From: Styela clava
Taxonomy: Eukaryota; Chordata; Ascidiacea; Stolidobranchia; Styelidae
Length of the DNA stretch: 64,000 bases
Reading direction: 5' to 3'
Assembly (NCBI RefSeq): GCF_964204865.1
Contig: NC_135258.1
Span: 20,425,083 to 20,489,082, forward strand
A program made the translations under genes and the position numbers. Of this stretch, positions 35,813-45,793 are shown piece by piece. The notes under the pieces were generated by a model. It ran no database searches. It saw nothing but the letters and a program-made list of their open reading frames with translations, and was not told the DNA's origin. Each line of letters begins with the position of its first letter. Positions within the stretch are counted from its first letter, which is position 1.

Positions 35813-36466
35813 TATGCATCTTTGTTGGTCGCAGATGAAAGTAAAATATCCCATTAATATAGGGTCGTGCGTACTTTTTATGGGGAGTAATCCCCGACAG
35901 GATGCTCTTCTTCCCCGGGCCCTTCTGTTTTCTTGAATACTCTATCCCCGCAGTTGTCATCGATGTCAGAGTTTGTCCTATTAACACCCAATTAAATGTA
36001 AGAAATACGAAATATAATAGTTTTCCTACAGAATGAAGATACGTGGGCAAGCGGGACATGTGGGAAACGCGGGGCAAATGGGACGCGACATTTTAGAGAC
36101 ACCGCAATGTAACATTGTATTTAAGTACTTGGGAAAATGCCACATAAGTCATATTTCCAGTGCTTACTGGTATTATTCCAGAAGTTCCATGTCGGCGTCC
36201 ATCGTTTCCGCTTGGCGCATAAGACTTTGTTCCACCAACCGGTCAACCATATAGCCACCATGCCACGGGTTCATAGGACGAATGTCTTAAAAATGATCAT
36301 TTTTAGCGGTCACATTCATGCTGTGACCGCCCGCGGTGGATACTTTTTTGTGCGTCTCTGCCCAACCGAGCAGACTTGCTAGTGCACAATTTTCGGACAT
36401 GGTTGACTCCCAATTTGTAGATAAATGTTGCAAGTATTTATACATACTTGAAAAAGAACTGGAATA

Positions 36467-36708
36467 TTGGATCTCCGCTCTACAGGGACCCCCATTATCA
36501 GTCGTTCTGTCTGTTGGATCTCCGCTCTTTAGGAGACCCTTATTATCAGTCGTTCTGTCTGTCTGTTGGATCTCCGCTCTTTAGGAGACCCTTATTATCA
36601 GTCGTTCTGTCTGTCTGTCTGTTGGATCTCCGCTCTATAGGAGACCCTTATTATCAGTCGTTCTGTCTGTCTGTCTGTCTGTGTATCTGTCTGTCTGTCT
36701 GTTTAGAT
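36467..36708 (+). repeat. Minisatellite with stepwise growing (TCTG)n
   Basis: Four units begin at 36467, 36514, 36566 and 36622, each with TTGGATCTCCGCTCT, GGA(G)ACCC, TTATTATCAGTCGT and a TCTG run. The TCTG copy number rises 2, 3, 4, 5 from left to right; the last run is followed by TGTA and four more TCTG. Unit lengths are 47, 52 and 56 bp. The array leads into the module that starts GTTTAGAT and is cut by the hAT insertion at 36709. Confidence 0.92.
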
Positions 36709-39022
36709 CAGTGGTTCCCAAACTTTTCATTCCCGCGTACCATTTTTAATTTTGTGCAGCGTTCGCGTACCACCTAAGTTACACTTGACTAGAATATCTC
36801 AAACCATAAACTATGCACCTGTAGATAAGAAAACTGAGCATGTAGCAGCATTAAGATTTGACAAATGTCATTCCAGAAAGAGATAAAAACCATAAATTAA
36901 ACAAAATGAAGCCAATTAAAAATTTTAATGAGATGGATGTAGTTGTTTTTTCTCCACCAGCTGGTCAATGCGAGGAAGAGCTTTGCTGACAGCGCATCGA
37001 AAGTCATGTTCTGGCGTTCCAAGACGATTTCGGCTTTTCGATTTGATGGCCATCAAAGCCGAAAACCCTTGTTCGCACTCCCACGTAGATGTTAAAATCA
37101 ATAGCTGGGAAACAGCGTGACGTACTAGGTTAGAATACGATGATGCCATGCTCAACCAGAAATTGATTGGACAACATTCCTTATGTTTTATTTTTGCTGC
37201 CTCATCAGTGTGAATGTCTATTAGTTCTTCTTGTTCCCCGGTCCCTACAGGCACATCAACCGGATCAATGAAAAATGGGTTGACGGAGTAAGCACAGTAT
37301 GCAACATCAGGAAAGTAATTCAATAGCTCCGTCTTTAGTTGCGAAAGATGATCAATAATTTCTTTAGAAATGCCACCATCAGGATTTTTCTCAACAGAAG
37401 TGAGGCATTTGAACATTCCGTAGTTTTGATTGCTAACATTCCATGTCCAGAGGTCCAGCTTACGAATGAGTGCTCTAAGCTTTGAAATGAAATCTGTTAC
37501 AGTTAGATTGGGTCCTTGAAACGACAGGTTAAAGTTGTTCAGAACTTCAAAAATGTCTGATAGATATGCCAATCTAGTAAGAAAATCTTTGCTCTCCAGG
37601 TCGTTTTGAAAATCGTGATTCTTCTCCTTGAAGAATTGCAGAAGCTCATGTCGCAGTTCAAACAGGCGCCTTGTTGCATTAACACGAGAGAGCCAGCGCA
37701 CCTCCGTATGGAAGAGGAGACAGCTGTGGTTAGAACCGAGATCCTCACAAAGAAGTTTAAACAACCGAGTATTCAGAGCAGATGTTTTGACGAAATTTAC
37801 TAATTTGATAACTCGGTTCAAGCATGATAACATGTTCTGAGGTAGCACTTTCGCGCATAGGGCGAATCTATGAATAAAACAATGAACAAAAGTCACGTTT
37901 TGCGCCACAGCCGTCACATGAGCTCTGAAGCCTGATTTATGTCCTAGCATTGATGGAGCTCCATCTGTTGTACAGCCAATCAACTTTCCCCAGTCCAGTT
38001 TATTCACTTTGAAAAAACTGTCTAATGCTTCGAAAATATCCTTTCCCTTTGTTGTACCTGAAAGTTCTTTGCTCATAAGTAATTCAGTTTTTACAGCCTT
38101 TTCTTGTGTATAACGAACATACACAAGTAACTGTGCGTTATTTGTTACGTCCGTCGACTCGTCCAATTGAATGGAAAAACCATACTCTGAATCTTTCACT
38201 CCTGAAATCACTTGCTCAGCAATATCGACTGACATCTCTTCTATTCTATTCTTAACCGTATTGTTGGAGAGGGGAACACTTACTAGCTTTGCAGCCGCCT
38301 CTTCACCAAGTACATTTTTTACTAACATCTTTGCAGCTGGCATAATGAGGCGCTCTCCAATGGTATGTGCTTTCTGATTTTTTGCTATCAGGAGAGCGAC
38401 TTCATAGGATGCCTTGACAGCACACTTCTTTCTCTGATAAATTGTGCCAGTGTTGTCGAAGCGCTTTCGTTTCACTTGCTCGCCCAGTCGCTGAAAGAAA
38501 CTCTCATTTCGATCCTTCTTGTCGGGATGATTTGTGTCAAGATGTCGTTGGAGTAAGCTTGGTTTCATAGCCGAATTAGCAAGCGTTTTCATGCACACTA
38601 CACATTGCGGCAAAACTTCTCCGTTGTGTTCAATAGCTATGAATCCGTACTTTATGTAAGCTGGATTGTAATTTCGTTTAGACATGTTGTCAATAGTTGA
38701 ATTAAACAAAATTTCGCAATATTCACACACCGCAGGCTTTTGAAAGCAAGTACGAATAGCAACCGTACGTAGTCTGAGACGGCCGGTAAGGAGAGCGTTC
38801 CCGCCAAATATTTTGCTGACAGCATCGGTCAAAGGTCATGAAAGTTGGTAATTGGCGTTTGATCATCTTGAACAAAATAAGTGTTGCTTCATAAACGTGC
38901 GAAACCACAAATTAAAGGTAATTGAAACGCAACATTGCAAATTATTGAAAGTTGGTGGCGTACCACCTGAAAGACTCTCGCGTACCACAGGTGGTACGCG
39001 TACCACAGTTTGGGAATCGCTG
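36709..39022 (-). mobile_element. Apparently intact hAT transposon with perfect 8-bp TSD
   Basis: Ends CAGTGGTTCCCAAACTTTTC and CAGTTTGGGAATCGCTG form imperfect inverted repeats, followed inward on both sides by CGCGTACCA-type sequence. The flanks GTTTAGAT at 36701-36708 and 39023-39030 are identical. The interrupted site is present uninterrupted at 41007, 41541 and 46249 (TGTCTGTTTAGATGTAGC), so the duplication is confirmed by paralogous empty sites inside the window. The element is 2314 bp and carries one complete transposase ORF. Confidence 0.96.
36925..38832 (-). CDS. hAT transposase, BED-finger type (ZBED5/SCAND3-like), intact
   Basis: 635 residues without interruption. Met50 (MSKRNYNPAY) may be the true start, since relatives begin there; the first 49 residues would then be leader. 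The BED-type zinc finger uses Cys77, Cys80, His97 and His102. Catalytic RNase-H-like core: Asp224 in QLDESTDV, Asp290 in CTTDGAPSM, and the Glu in WECEQGFSAL near the C-terminus. Other hAT hallmarks are HCFIHRFAL, TEVRWLSR and NFWLSMAS. hAT transposases cut and paste with 8-bp duplications, as seen here. With intact ends, a perfect duplication and a full ORF, this copy could be active or a very recent arrival. Domesticated relatives (ZBED5, FAM200) lack such termini, which argues against domestication. Confidence 0.93.
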   Translation of the reverse strand: MTDAVSKIFGGNALLTGRLRLRTVAIRTCFQKPAVCEYCEILFNSTIDNMSKRNYNPAYIKYGFIAIEHNGEVLPQCVVCMKTLANSAMKPSLLQRHLDTNHPDKKDRNESFFQRLGEQVKRKRFDNTGTIYQRKKCAVKASYEVALLIAKNQKAHTIGERLIMPAAKMLVKNVLGEEAAAKLVSVPLSNNTVKNRIEEMSVDIAEQVISGVKDSEYGFSIQLDESTDVTNNAQLLVYVRYTQEKAVKTELLMSKELSGTTKGKDIFEALDSFFKVNKLDWGKLIGCTTDGAPSMLGHKSGFRAHVTAVAQNVTFVHCFIHRFALCAKVLPQNMLSCLNRVIKLVNFVKTSALNTRLFKLLCEDLGSNHSCLLFHTEVRWLSRVNATRRLFELRHELLQFFKEKNHDFQNDLESKDFLTRLAYLSDIFEVLNNFNLSFQGPNLTVTDFISKLRALIRKLDLWTWNVSNQNYGMFKCLTSVEKNPDGGISKEIIDHLSQLKTELLNYFPDVAYCAYSVNPFFIDPVDVPVGTGEQEELIDIHTDEAAKIKHKECCPINFWLSMASSYSNLVRHAVSQLLILTSTWECEQGFSALMAIKSKSRNRLGTPEHDFRCAVSKALPRIDQLVEKKQLHPSH

Positions 39023-39480
39023 GTTTAGATGTAGCGTCTTAATGGCTGGACCAATGCTGGACCAATCTGGATGAAATTTTTCACATGGGTTATCCTGTCA
39101 CCCTAGTAATGTGCGTTTTATAGAAAGTCCAGATAAATGTTTCGTTTCCATGGTAACAACGAAAAACGCTCCGATCGTTATGAAATTTCTATTTTTTCCA
39201 CAGTTTATCGCCGTTTTCTCGCCAACCAAGTCGAAAATTAAAATTCCAAGAGCGCTTCCTTCCGCATGGCAAAGTACTCTTTTCAATAAGTCGTCTTTGG
39301 TCTCGATACTTCATAAACTGGAGAAGCCTTAGGGATTTCAGTGAACATAATTTCCCCATTTAGTCACAGTATATCAGTCACGTGAGTATGTCAACGGAAC
39401 GCGCAGCGTTTGAAATGAACTCAACGGAACTGGTGAGCCGGTGCAGGTGTTCTTGATATACGGAATACGGATATACTTCT
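39023..39480 (+). repeat. Dispersed/tandem module, copy 1 (right of hAT)
   Basis: Continues the unit cut by the hAT element: GTTTAGATGTAGCGTCTTAA, GGCTGGACCAAT, GTTTCGTTTCCATGGTAACA, CGATCGTTATGAAATTT, TTTTCTCGCCAACCAAGTCG, CTTAGGGATTT and GCGCAGCGTTTGAAATGAAC. The same order recurs in the array at 40935-46757. An open frame through the middle is conserved in phase in two copies, but with stops at its ends; I do not call it a gene. Confidence 0.85.
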
Positions 39481-39960
39481 CGCTGTTAGTGGGTGGTTCA
39501 CCTAAACGCTGGCTACAGTTTCTTTAACTATTTAAGTCTATAAATTAGGATTGCTATATCCGAATCAAACTGGTAAGCAGACTGGTAAGCATCGTTGTAT
39601 AAATATGATAAATAAATAATCCTATTAAACCGTAAAGTACCGGGAAAATGTTGAGTCTTGCATGTATATATGTTCCTTCAGCTTAAGTTGTAATCATAAT
39701 GCCTAGGGGATTTCAGTGAACATCATTTTCTCATTCAGTCACAGTATATCAGTCACGTGAGTATGTCAACGGAACGCGCAGCGTTCGAAATTAACTCAAC
39801 GGAACTGGTGAGCCGGTGCAGGTGTTCTTGATATACGGATTTATTATTTGCTTGAGATTTGATGTACTTCTCGCTGTTAATGGGTGGTTCACCTAAACGC
39901 TGGCTACAGTTTTTTTAACTATTCAAGTCTATAAATTAGGATTGCTATATCCGAATCAAA
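39338..39960 (+). repeat. Direct duplication of about 240 bp, 373-bp period
   Basis: 39338-39575 and 39711-39960 match closely: TTTCAGTGAACAT, CACAGTATATCAGTCACGTG, AACTGGTGAGCCGGTGCAGG, GGTGGTTCACCTAAACGCTG and TAGGATTGCTATATCCGAAT. The second copy has a short insertion around 39835-39865. The first part of each copy belongs to the module family; the rest is seen only here. Bases 39961-40269 show nothing further. Confidence 0.9.
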
Positions 39961-40269
39961 GGCCTATAACCTCCAAGCTTTTTTTGAAGAACACACATAC
40001 ATACAAGTACAGAAAAAGCACAAGAGCATGTATTGCATACTTTCAAAACTCGTATAGAAGTTAACCTACATCGCGCTGTCAAGAACATCGCACACAAACC
40101 AAGTATATATGCATGTACTACCTTTTATGCCATACTTTATGCAATGAAAGAAAAATGTCCTTATGTAATGAAAGAAATGTTCACTTAGGTTGTGTTATTG
40201 TGTAGCCCCAATCATATCCGACCTGGGAAACGAAAATAAACTATGTCCATTAAACAAAAGCCAACCGAT

Positions 40270-40743
40270 TTAATTGCTGTGCTCTATGCATGTCGCATCA
40301 TCGACATCCGATTCGGAGCAGAGCTCAAACTCCGAATAACACCCTGGCTTTTCATCGATTCCACATGTACCTGCTTTCCGTGACGAGTCTTGCAACTCAG
40401 TCATTATGTCCTGGCTACCCTGAGTTTCAGAAAACTCTGATTGTGATGAAAAAGCTTCATCCATTTCACCCTTTTTAGTGGGACTTTTGAGGCCTGTCAT
40501 AGTTCTGTCCATTACTGTTATTTTAGCGTTCCGTGCTTTTATTACACGCTCCTGTCGTTTGTAACTGCTTTCCATTCTTTCAATCAAAGCTGCAATACGA
40601 GCTGCAGACGCTGATACTTGTTGTGTTGCTAAAATAGCGTACTGGCTGTCGTACCCTTTTTTACGAAGGTGGTCGGCAAGTGCTTCTACGGAATCTTTTA
40701 TGAATTCTGCATCACGTTTACAATCTTTTAAATACGCCGTCAT
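40270..40743 (-). CDS. Hypothetical 157-residue protein, helical and charged
   Basis: An intact ORF I do not recognise. Residues about 1-75 are predicted by eye to be helical and Ala/Arg/Glu-rich (KDCKRDAEFIKDSVEALADH, SASAARIAALIERMESSYKR), possibly a coiled coil. Residues 85-157 are acidic, Ser- and Gln-rich and probably disordered (SSQSEFSETQGSQDIM, SESDVDD). No signal peptide or membrane segment. Composition is more protein-like than the surrounding open frames, which is why it is listed. It sits between two blocks of the repeat family, so it could be a small gene, one exon of a larger gene, or part of an unrecognised element. Confidence 0.4.
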   Translation of the reverse strand: MTAYLKDCKRDAEFIKDSVEALADHLRKKGYDSQYAILATQQVSASAARIAALIERMESSYKRQERVIKARNAKITVMDRTMTGLKSPTKKGEMDEAFSSQSEFSETQGSQDIMTELQDSSRKAGTCGIDEKPGCYSEFELCSESDVDDATCIEHSN

Positions 40744-40934
40744 TGCCCCGCAACAAATAATCGTCAGCTAGTGCAAAACCTACTCGCCTCTCGCCTATTT
40801 CTTGCGAGAAAATTTTCATGAATTCACTTCCAAGCGCACAAATTAAAGAGATTTAAATCTGAACGAAGTTAGGACGACCACTAAAGTGCTACAGAGACTA
40901 AAATGAATTGGATCCTCGCGATATACTGTATGCC

Positions 40935-41628
40935 GCGGGCCTGGGTGTCAGCGGAGATCCTGGACGCCTACCGGCTTGTCTGTCTGTCTGTCTGTCTGTC
41001 TGTTTAGATGTGGCGTCTTAACGGCTGGACCAATCTGAATGAAATTTTTTACATGGGTTATCCAGCCACCCTAGTATTGTGCGTTTTATGGAAAGTCCGG
41101 ATATGGGTTTCGTTTCCATGGTAACAACAAAAACCGCGCCGATCGTTATGAAATTTTAATTTTTCCACAATTTATCGCCGTTTTCTCGCCAACCAAGTCG
41201 AAAATTAAAATTCCAAGAATGCTACCCTCCGCATAGCAAAATACTCTTTCCAATGAGGTATCATTGGTCTCGATACTCCATAAACTGGAGGAGCCTTAGG
41301 AATTTTAGTGAAGATCATTTTTCAATTTTCAGCCACAATATACCAGTCACGCGAGTAAGACTACGAAACGCGCAGCGTTTGAAATGAACTCAGCGTAACG
41401 CGCAGCGTCCAAAATGAACTGGCGATTTTTAGTAGTGTTTCCTATTATCCGTTAGTAAACTGAAATGATGCGGGCCTCAAGCAATTGCGGAGATCCAACT
41501 GGGCGCCTACCGGCTTGTCTGTCTGTGTATCTGTCTGTCTGTTTAGATGTAGCATCTTAGCGGCTGGACCAATCCGAATGAAATTTTTCACATAGGTTAT
41601 CCAGCCACCCTAGTATTGTGCGTTTTAT
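40935..41628 (+). repeat. Tandem array of ~540-bp modules, left part
   Basis: One full module (about 40965-41510), then the first ~115 bases of a second module up to 41628, where a 4.2-kb element is inserted. Each module starts with (TCTG)n, then GTTTAGATGT and GGCTGGACCAATC, and ends TGCGGGCCTCAAGCAATTGC, GGAGATCCAACTGG and CGCCTACCGGCTTGTC before the next TCTG run. The array resumes at 45794. Bases 40744-40934 are the flank of the hypothetical ORF. Confidence 0.9.
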
Positions 41629-41919
41629 CAATGACATTAAACAACATGATAGGCAACTCTGACGTCACTCCATAAGACTACATGCGAAAGATTGTATTTC
41701 ATGATACGCTCCAATGCACATATTTCTCGTCGCCTTTCGCGACGGTTTTCCGCTTGCTTTTGCTACTCGGCGTCTTCTTTACGTGTAGTACCTGCCTTTT
41801 TGCGCCTGTAACGAAAGAAAATAATCTCTATATCTGAGAAGTTTTGCTCATTTGGAAAGCTGGAATGGCAGACAAGCTGTAAAGAGTAATTCTGAACATC
41901 ATAGGCGTTTTTTTTTATC

Positions 41920-41991
41920 AGAGAATATTACAAACGCGATAGCGTAAAGATTTGTGTGAAACATTTTGCAGATAATGACAAAGTTCAAAGT
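41920..41991 (+). pseudogene. Possible THAP zinc-finger fragment
   Basis: After a T-rich stretch ending TTTTATCAG, which would serve as a splice acceptor, the frame reads EYYKRDSVKICVKHFADNDK and stops at 41992. The C-terminal half of THAP DNA-binding domains normally reads ...ICxxHF followed by Asp/Phe. The N-terminal Cys pair is not seen in the preceding 200 bases, so this is only half a domain. A nearby open stretch (about 42005-42180, with FEEGVIQNSKTVFTSLKGAV) could be more of the same broken gene. Confidence 0.35.
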
Positions 41992-42947
41992 TAGTAATTT
42001 TAATGTTTGCGCTTAAACATTGAAATTTCATTTGAAGAGGGTGTCATACAAAACAGCAAAACTGTTTTTACTTCTCTTAAAGGTGCTGTGATACAATTCC
42101 ATAACACAAAGTTTGCACCTATCGAACTTGTTTTAGTAGGTGAATTTATTAGACATATTACATATTCAGTTAATCGTAGGTAACATTACTAGTACATAAT
42201 GCCTCGTAGATAGGTTTGTGTCTAAATTTAGCTCATAGCCCGCTAATTAATATTATCTTCTATGCAGGAGATTGCAGGGCTGATTCAACTTGCAGCCTTA
42301 CCAATCACCTGACGATGCTCATTTAGTTTGTCTCGAGCAAGTCTTCTTGAAAGACTTGTGTGAATGGAGACTACCTATATGTTTTGCCTTCCTCCGATTT
42401 TAGAAGACAAATTCAATCTGAGGAATTTTGCATATAATTCTCATTGATTGTTGGCTGTTTATAATTCCTATTAAATGTGAATTCTGATTATATCAAAGAG
42501 TTAAACATTTTTTACGTAATTTACGGGCACTTTTTTCTTGTCAATACTCCAAGCTGAGGTAATAAGCAAGACAATACATTCATGTCATCTGAAAGCAAAA
42601 TATACACACTAATTAAAAGTTTGACACATTGAGATAATACATCATGACAGAAAATACAAAGATACAGTATGTATGACCATCACATGGTAATTAAAATTAA
42701 AAAAAAAAATTAATAGAGGCTGTGGAGTATGAAAAGTTCAAGACAAAGAAAAGAACAAAAGTTCATAGCTCATGAACTCTCAATTCTGCCTCCATTGCTT
42801 TGTGAAGGCCAATATATTCCGAGTGGCTGAATTGGTTTACCTTTATGATAACAACGGTTTTGTATTTAATATAGCGAGATTTTTGTTTTCAATTTAATTG
42901 AAGTGATATTATTTCCCAAAGGAATGCTTGAATCGTCTAGAATAGAT

Positions 42948-44116
42948 CAGTGGTGCCAAACTCATGGGTTTCGAGAGCCGCATTGCATGTTGGAAATTGT
43001 AAAAAGGGCCGCAAACAGTTTTTGATAATGTATACTCGAGAGATATTTTTCAGATAGTTTTTGTTTGTGACATATATTGTGATGCAACTAATCAGTTGGA
43101 TTAAGTTTTATTATTTTCTTTAATTTCAAATGCAATTACATATTAATATTTGCATTCCACTATTATTGCAAGTTACTGTATTTATTACAAAAAATCATAA
43201 AATTCCATGTACAACCATCAAAATCATTTTTGAACAAGCCTTGGTTAAGGAAAGAATAAAATATACACTAAAAATGACTTAATCTAAATATATGAACCTA
43301 AAATTAACAAAAATACTACAGTATAAACTCAATGTTTTTTTAATTACATTTGTCCTGACGTTTGGCATCTTCTTTGTGTCACCAGCATACTAAGGCCAGG
43401 CTGAAATGATTTTATAGTACCAACTCTAACTAACGAGGTCACATGATCATGGGTTAATCTGTATCTTTGCAAAAGTTTAATTAATTCCAGTAATGCAAAA
43501 AAGTTACTTTTATCATTTCATGTATAGATCAGTAAAAATAAAAATGACAGATTTTTTCGACAAGACATTTCACGCTACATTGCATGGCATAGGATTGCTT
43601 AAATTATTATTGATATTGATTTTTAGTAACTAAGTCGTTGTATATATATATTAATATCCAAACACATGGAAATTTTCTGTTCGGAGTTGGTCTTCGAATT
43701 TGTCATATTGACTGCTGAGCTTATTGTGTTTTTTCATTGTACTGATGGAAATATGACAAATTTAACAATGTGCTTCAGAATTTTGTGAAATGCAGAAATA
43801 TTGCAACTCCCATTTTCTTCGAAAATGCCACCTTCTTCGTGTACTTTAATTTAATCACTCAAGTGTTTTATTCAGTATTATTTTGCTAGCTTGATGTGTA
43901 TTCTTAATTGAGTCAAAATGTGAACAAAAAAAAATTAACTTTCTAAAACTACTTTCAGTAAATTGTTTTCTGTGTGAATATTCAATTTCACTTTAAAAGG
44001 TTTGAAAAATCTTTTACATTTAAATAAAAAAAAATTCCAAAATACTATTATAATTATTGTTAAGCGTTCGAGGGCCGCACTGGAAGTTCTCTGGGGCCGC
44101 GAGTTTGACATCCCTG
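42948..44116. mobile_element. hAT-type element (1169 bp) nested in the 4.2-kb element
   Basis: Ends CAGTGGTGCCAAACTCATGG and CGAGTTTGACATCCCTG pair imperfectly, with GGGCCGCAAAC / GGGGCCGCGAG just inside. Flanks GAATAGAT (42940-42947) and GTCTAGAT (44117-44124) match at 6 of 8. AT-rich interior without an open frame. CAGTGGTGCCAAACTC-like ends with GGGCCGC are common among metazoan hAT families. Confidence 0.85.
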
Positions 44117-44720
44117 GTCTAGATTGAAGTTGTCTAAAATATATAACATTATTTTATCATGAATCATGATTATACCCTTTCCTAAATTTCTTCTATAGTA
44201 CTACCAAAATTTGATAAACCAAATATAACACAGGTTGGTCAGTGAACCGTAATCCTCATTTTTCAAAGCTGTTTTAAGTATGTCTGGCATGTTTTGTGCC
44301 TTTTTACAAAGAAGACCGCTTATGCAATCTTACGCTTTGGAATTTTTAGTTATTTCCCTCAAGCCCTGCAGGATGTATGGGCCATACACAACTTTACCGG
44401 AGGGTCAAATGTCTTTGCATTCCTCCATAGGTTGTTCTTCTATTGCAAACATTTATGGAGTATTCTAATCATATTTCTTGGAATCAAACTGTCACTGATA
44501 TGTCGCCAGACTTCTGATATCTCCCCTTCAGCTACAGTTGTCTTGTGAATAAATAATAGGAAATTGAGGTTAGACGAAAAGTTGAAAGTTTTGTTTTATG
44601 TCGGCCTAATTTCTTGATTGATATACTCACTATTATTGCTATTGCCTCTTGTGCTGCAGGAGTCTCACAATGCTTAGACAGGTCTGTCCACAACTTTCAC
44701 ATCTGTAGGAGAGGAGATGT

Positions 44721-45075
44721 ATTAGGATAGGATAGGATTTACATATTTATCCCGGGGGAGAGGAAAGCCGATAAGACGGCTTATCCATATGGCGAACCAC
44801 GGCCTCTCGTCCGGTTACCATTCCAAGTCGGGTATGGGATTAGTTTTTTACTGTATTGTTTTTTTTTTTTTCGGAAGCATGGACTTGGTGGTGGAGGAAG
44901 CCGTAACCGACCAGCGGTTACGTGAACCACCCAACGACGGCGAGGAGTCCAGCAATCCTCTCGCACATAACCATCCCTGCATGGGATTCGAACCTGCGAA
45001 CCCACGCAGAGTAATTAGAGGTGCGGTGACGATCGTATTCCTAACGCTTAGCCCGTTGAGCCACACCGCCGCGCC
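44721..45075 (-). mobile_element. tRNA-derived SINE (minus strand)
   Basis: Reading from 45075 downwards, box A is TGGCTCAACGGGCTAAGCG (45045-45063) and box B GGTTCGAATCC (44984-44994), the two RNA polymerase III promoter parts of a tRNA. A non-tRNA body follows, and the 3' end has GACGGCTTATC... on the plus strand with a short (GGATA)n tail at 44724-44738. The body (CTCTCGCACATAA, GGCGAGGAGTCCAGCAATCC, AAGCCGATAAGACGG) recurs at 60475-60803. The ORFs that cross it on both strands are not genes. Confidence 0.88.
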
Positions 45076-45793
45076 AATATTAATTTTCGTTAAGAATGAA
45101 TAAAGCAGTCTATATGATTCAGAATGAAAAATCTAATAAACCCAATATCTTATGTTTTTTGTAAAAAATGTTTTACTGAATTTGGCATATAAACCAACTA
45201 ATAAAGGGGTTTAGTCAGAAAATTATAAGCATTCGTGGCTCCAAATACTTGAGAGATCAGACTATACAATATAGACCGGTATGAGTGAAATTTTAGGTGA
45301 ACTTGTTAACCCGTTGATTCAATACGCAAATAAAAGTGAATGAGCAATAGTATGTTACAGCAATAAGTATATATCCTCACTGATTAAAAAAATCTAAATG
45401 GAGGTGCATGAACTATTTGAAACCATAAGGGGTAAGTAAATATGCAATTTCGGCAGATGGCCAACTACGTACCGTACTGAAATATAAACTTCGTAGTATT
45501 TGACAAAAGCTGGCTTTCCCGCATGTACTTAACAGTGCGATGCCCGGGTGTGATATACAACAATAGTATTTACCTTACTTTTTTCCGATTTCTTTTTACC
45601 TTCAATTTTCCACATATCATTAAAAACCACAACAATTGTCGAAGCAGGCTCGAACACCATTCGTGCTATGCCTTGAAAGCAACACACATCCGCTCGTTTT
45701 CGTTTCGTCAAGTATGTGCATTGGAGCGTGCTATCGAATACGATCTTCGGCCAAAAATGCCGGAGTTGCGCATCATGTTGTTTAATGTCATTG

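Larger units (their letters stand above)
41629..45793. mobile_element. 4165-bp inverted-repeat element with 7-bp TSD, possible P/THAP type
   Basis: Left end CAATGACATTAAACAACATG and right end CATGTTGTTTAATGTCATTG form a perfect 20-bp inverted repeat. Similarity continues inward to about 110 bp (ACGCTCCAATGCACATA). The flanks GTTTTAT at 41622-41628 and 45794-45800 are identical, and uninterrupted modules read GCGTTTTATGGAAAGTCC, confirming insertion. Inside are a possible THAP-finger exon (41920-41991), another hAT-type element (42948-44116) and a tRNA-derived SINE (44721-45075). Without these two it would be about 2.6 kb. No full transposase frame remains. Superfamily is unproven: P-type elements have THAP domains and about 8-bp duplications, which fits loosely. 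Confidence 0.85.

Noticed and set aside
36448-36777. 109-codon ORF
   Set aside because: It is a translation of the TCTG staircase minisatellite, with repeated DLRS/LSVCL units, and has no independent support.
44280-44548. Overlapping ORFs possibly from a transposase of the 4.2-kb element
   Set aside because: Neither strand gives a motif I can tie to a transposase; kept only as part of the element's interior.
44984-45063. tRNA gene on the minus strand (boxes A and B present)
   Set aside because: No complete cloverleaf or acceptor-stem pairing is visible, and the sequence continues into a shared non-tRNA body also present at 60475-60803, so it is a SINE head.
44789-45103. 104-codon ORF on plus and 74-codon ORF on minus
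   Set aside because: Both lie inside the SINE and read its body in unrelated frames.
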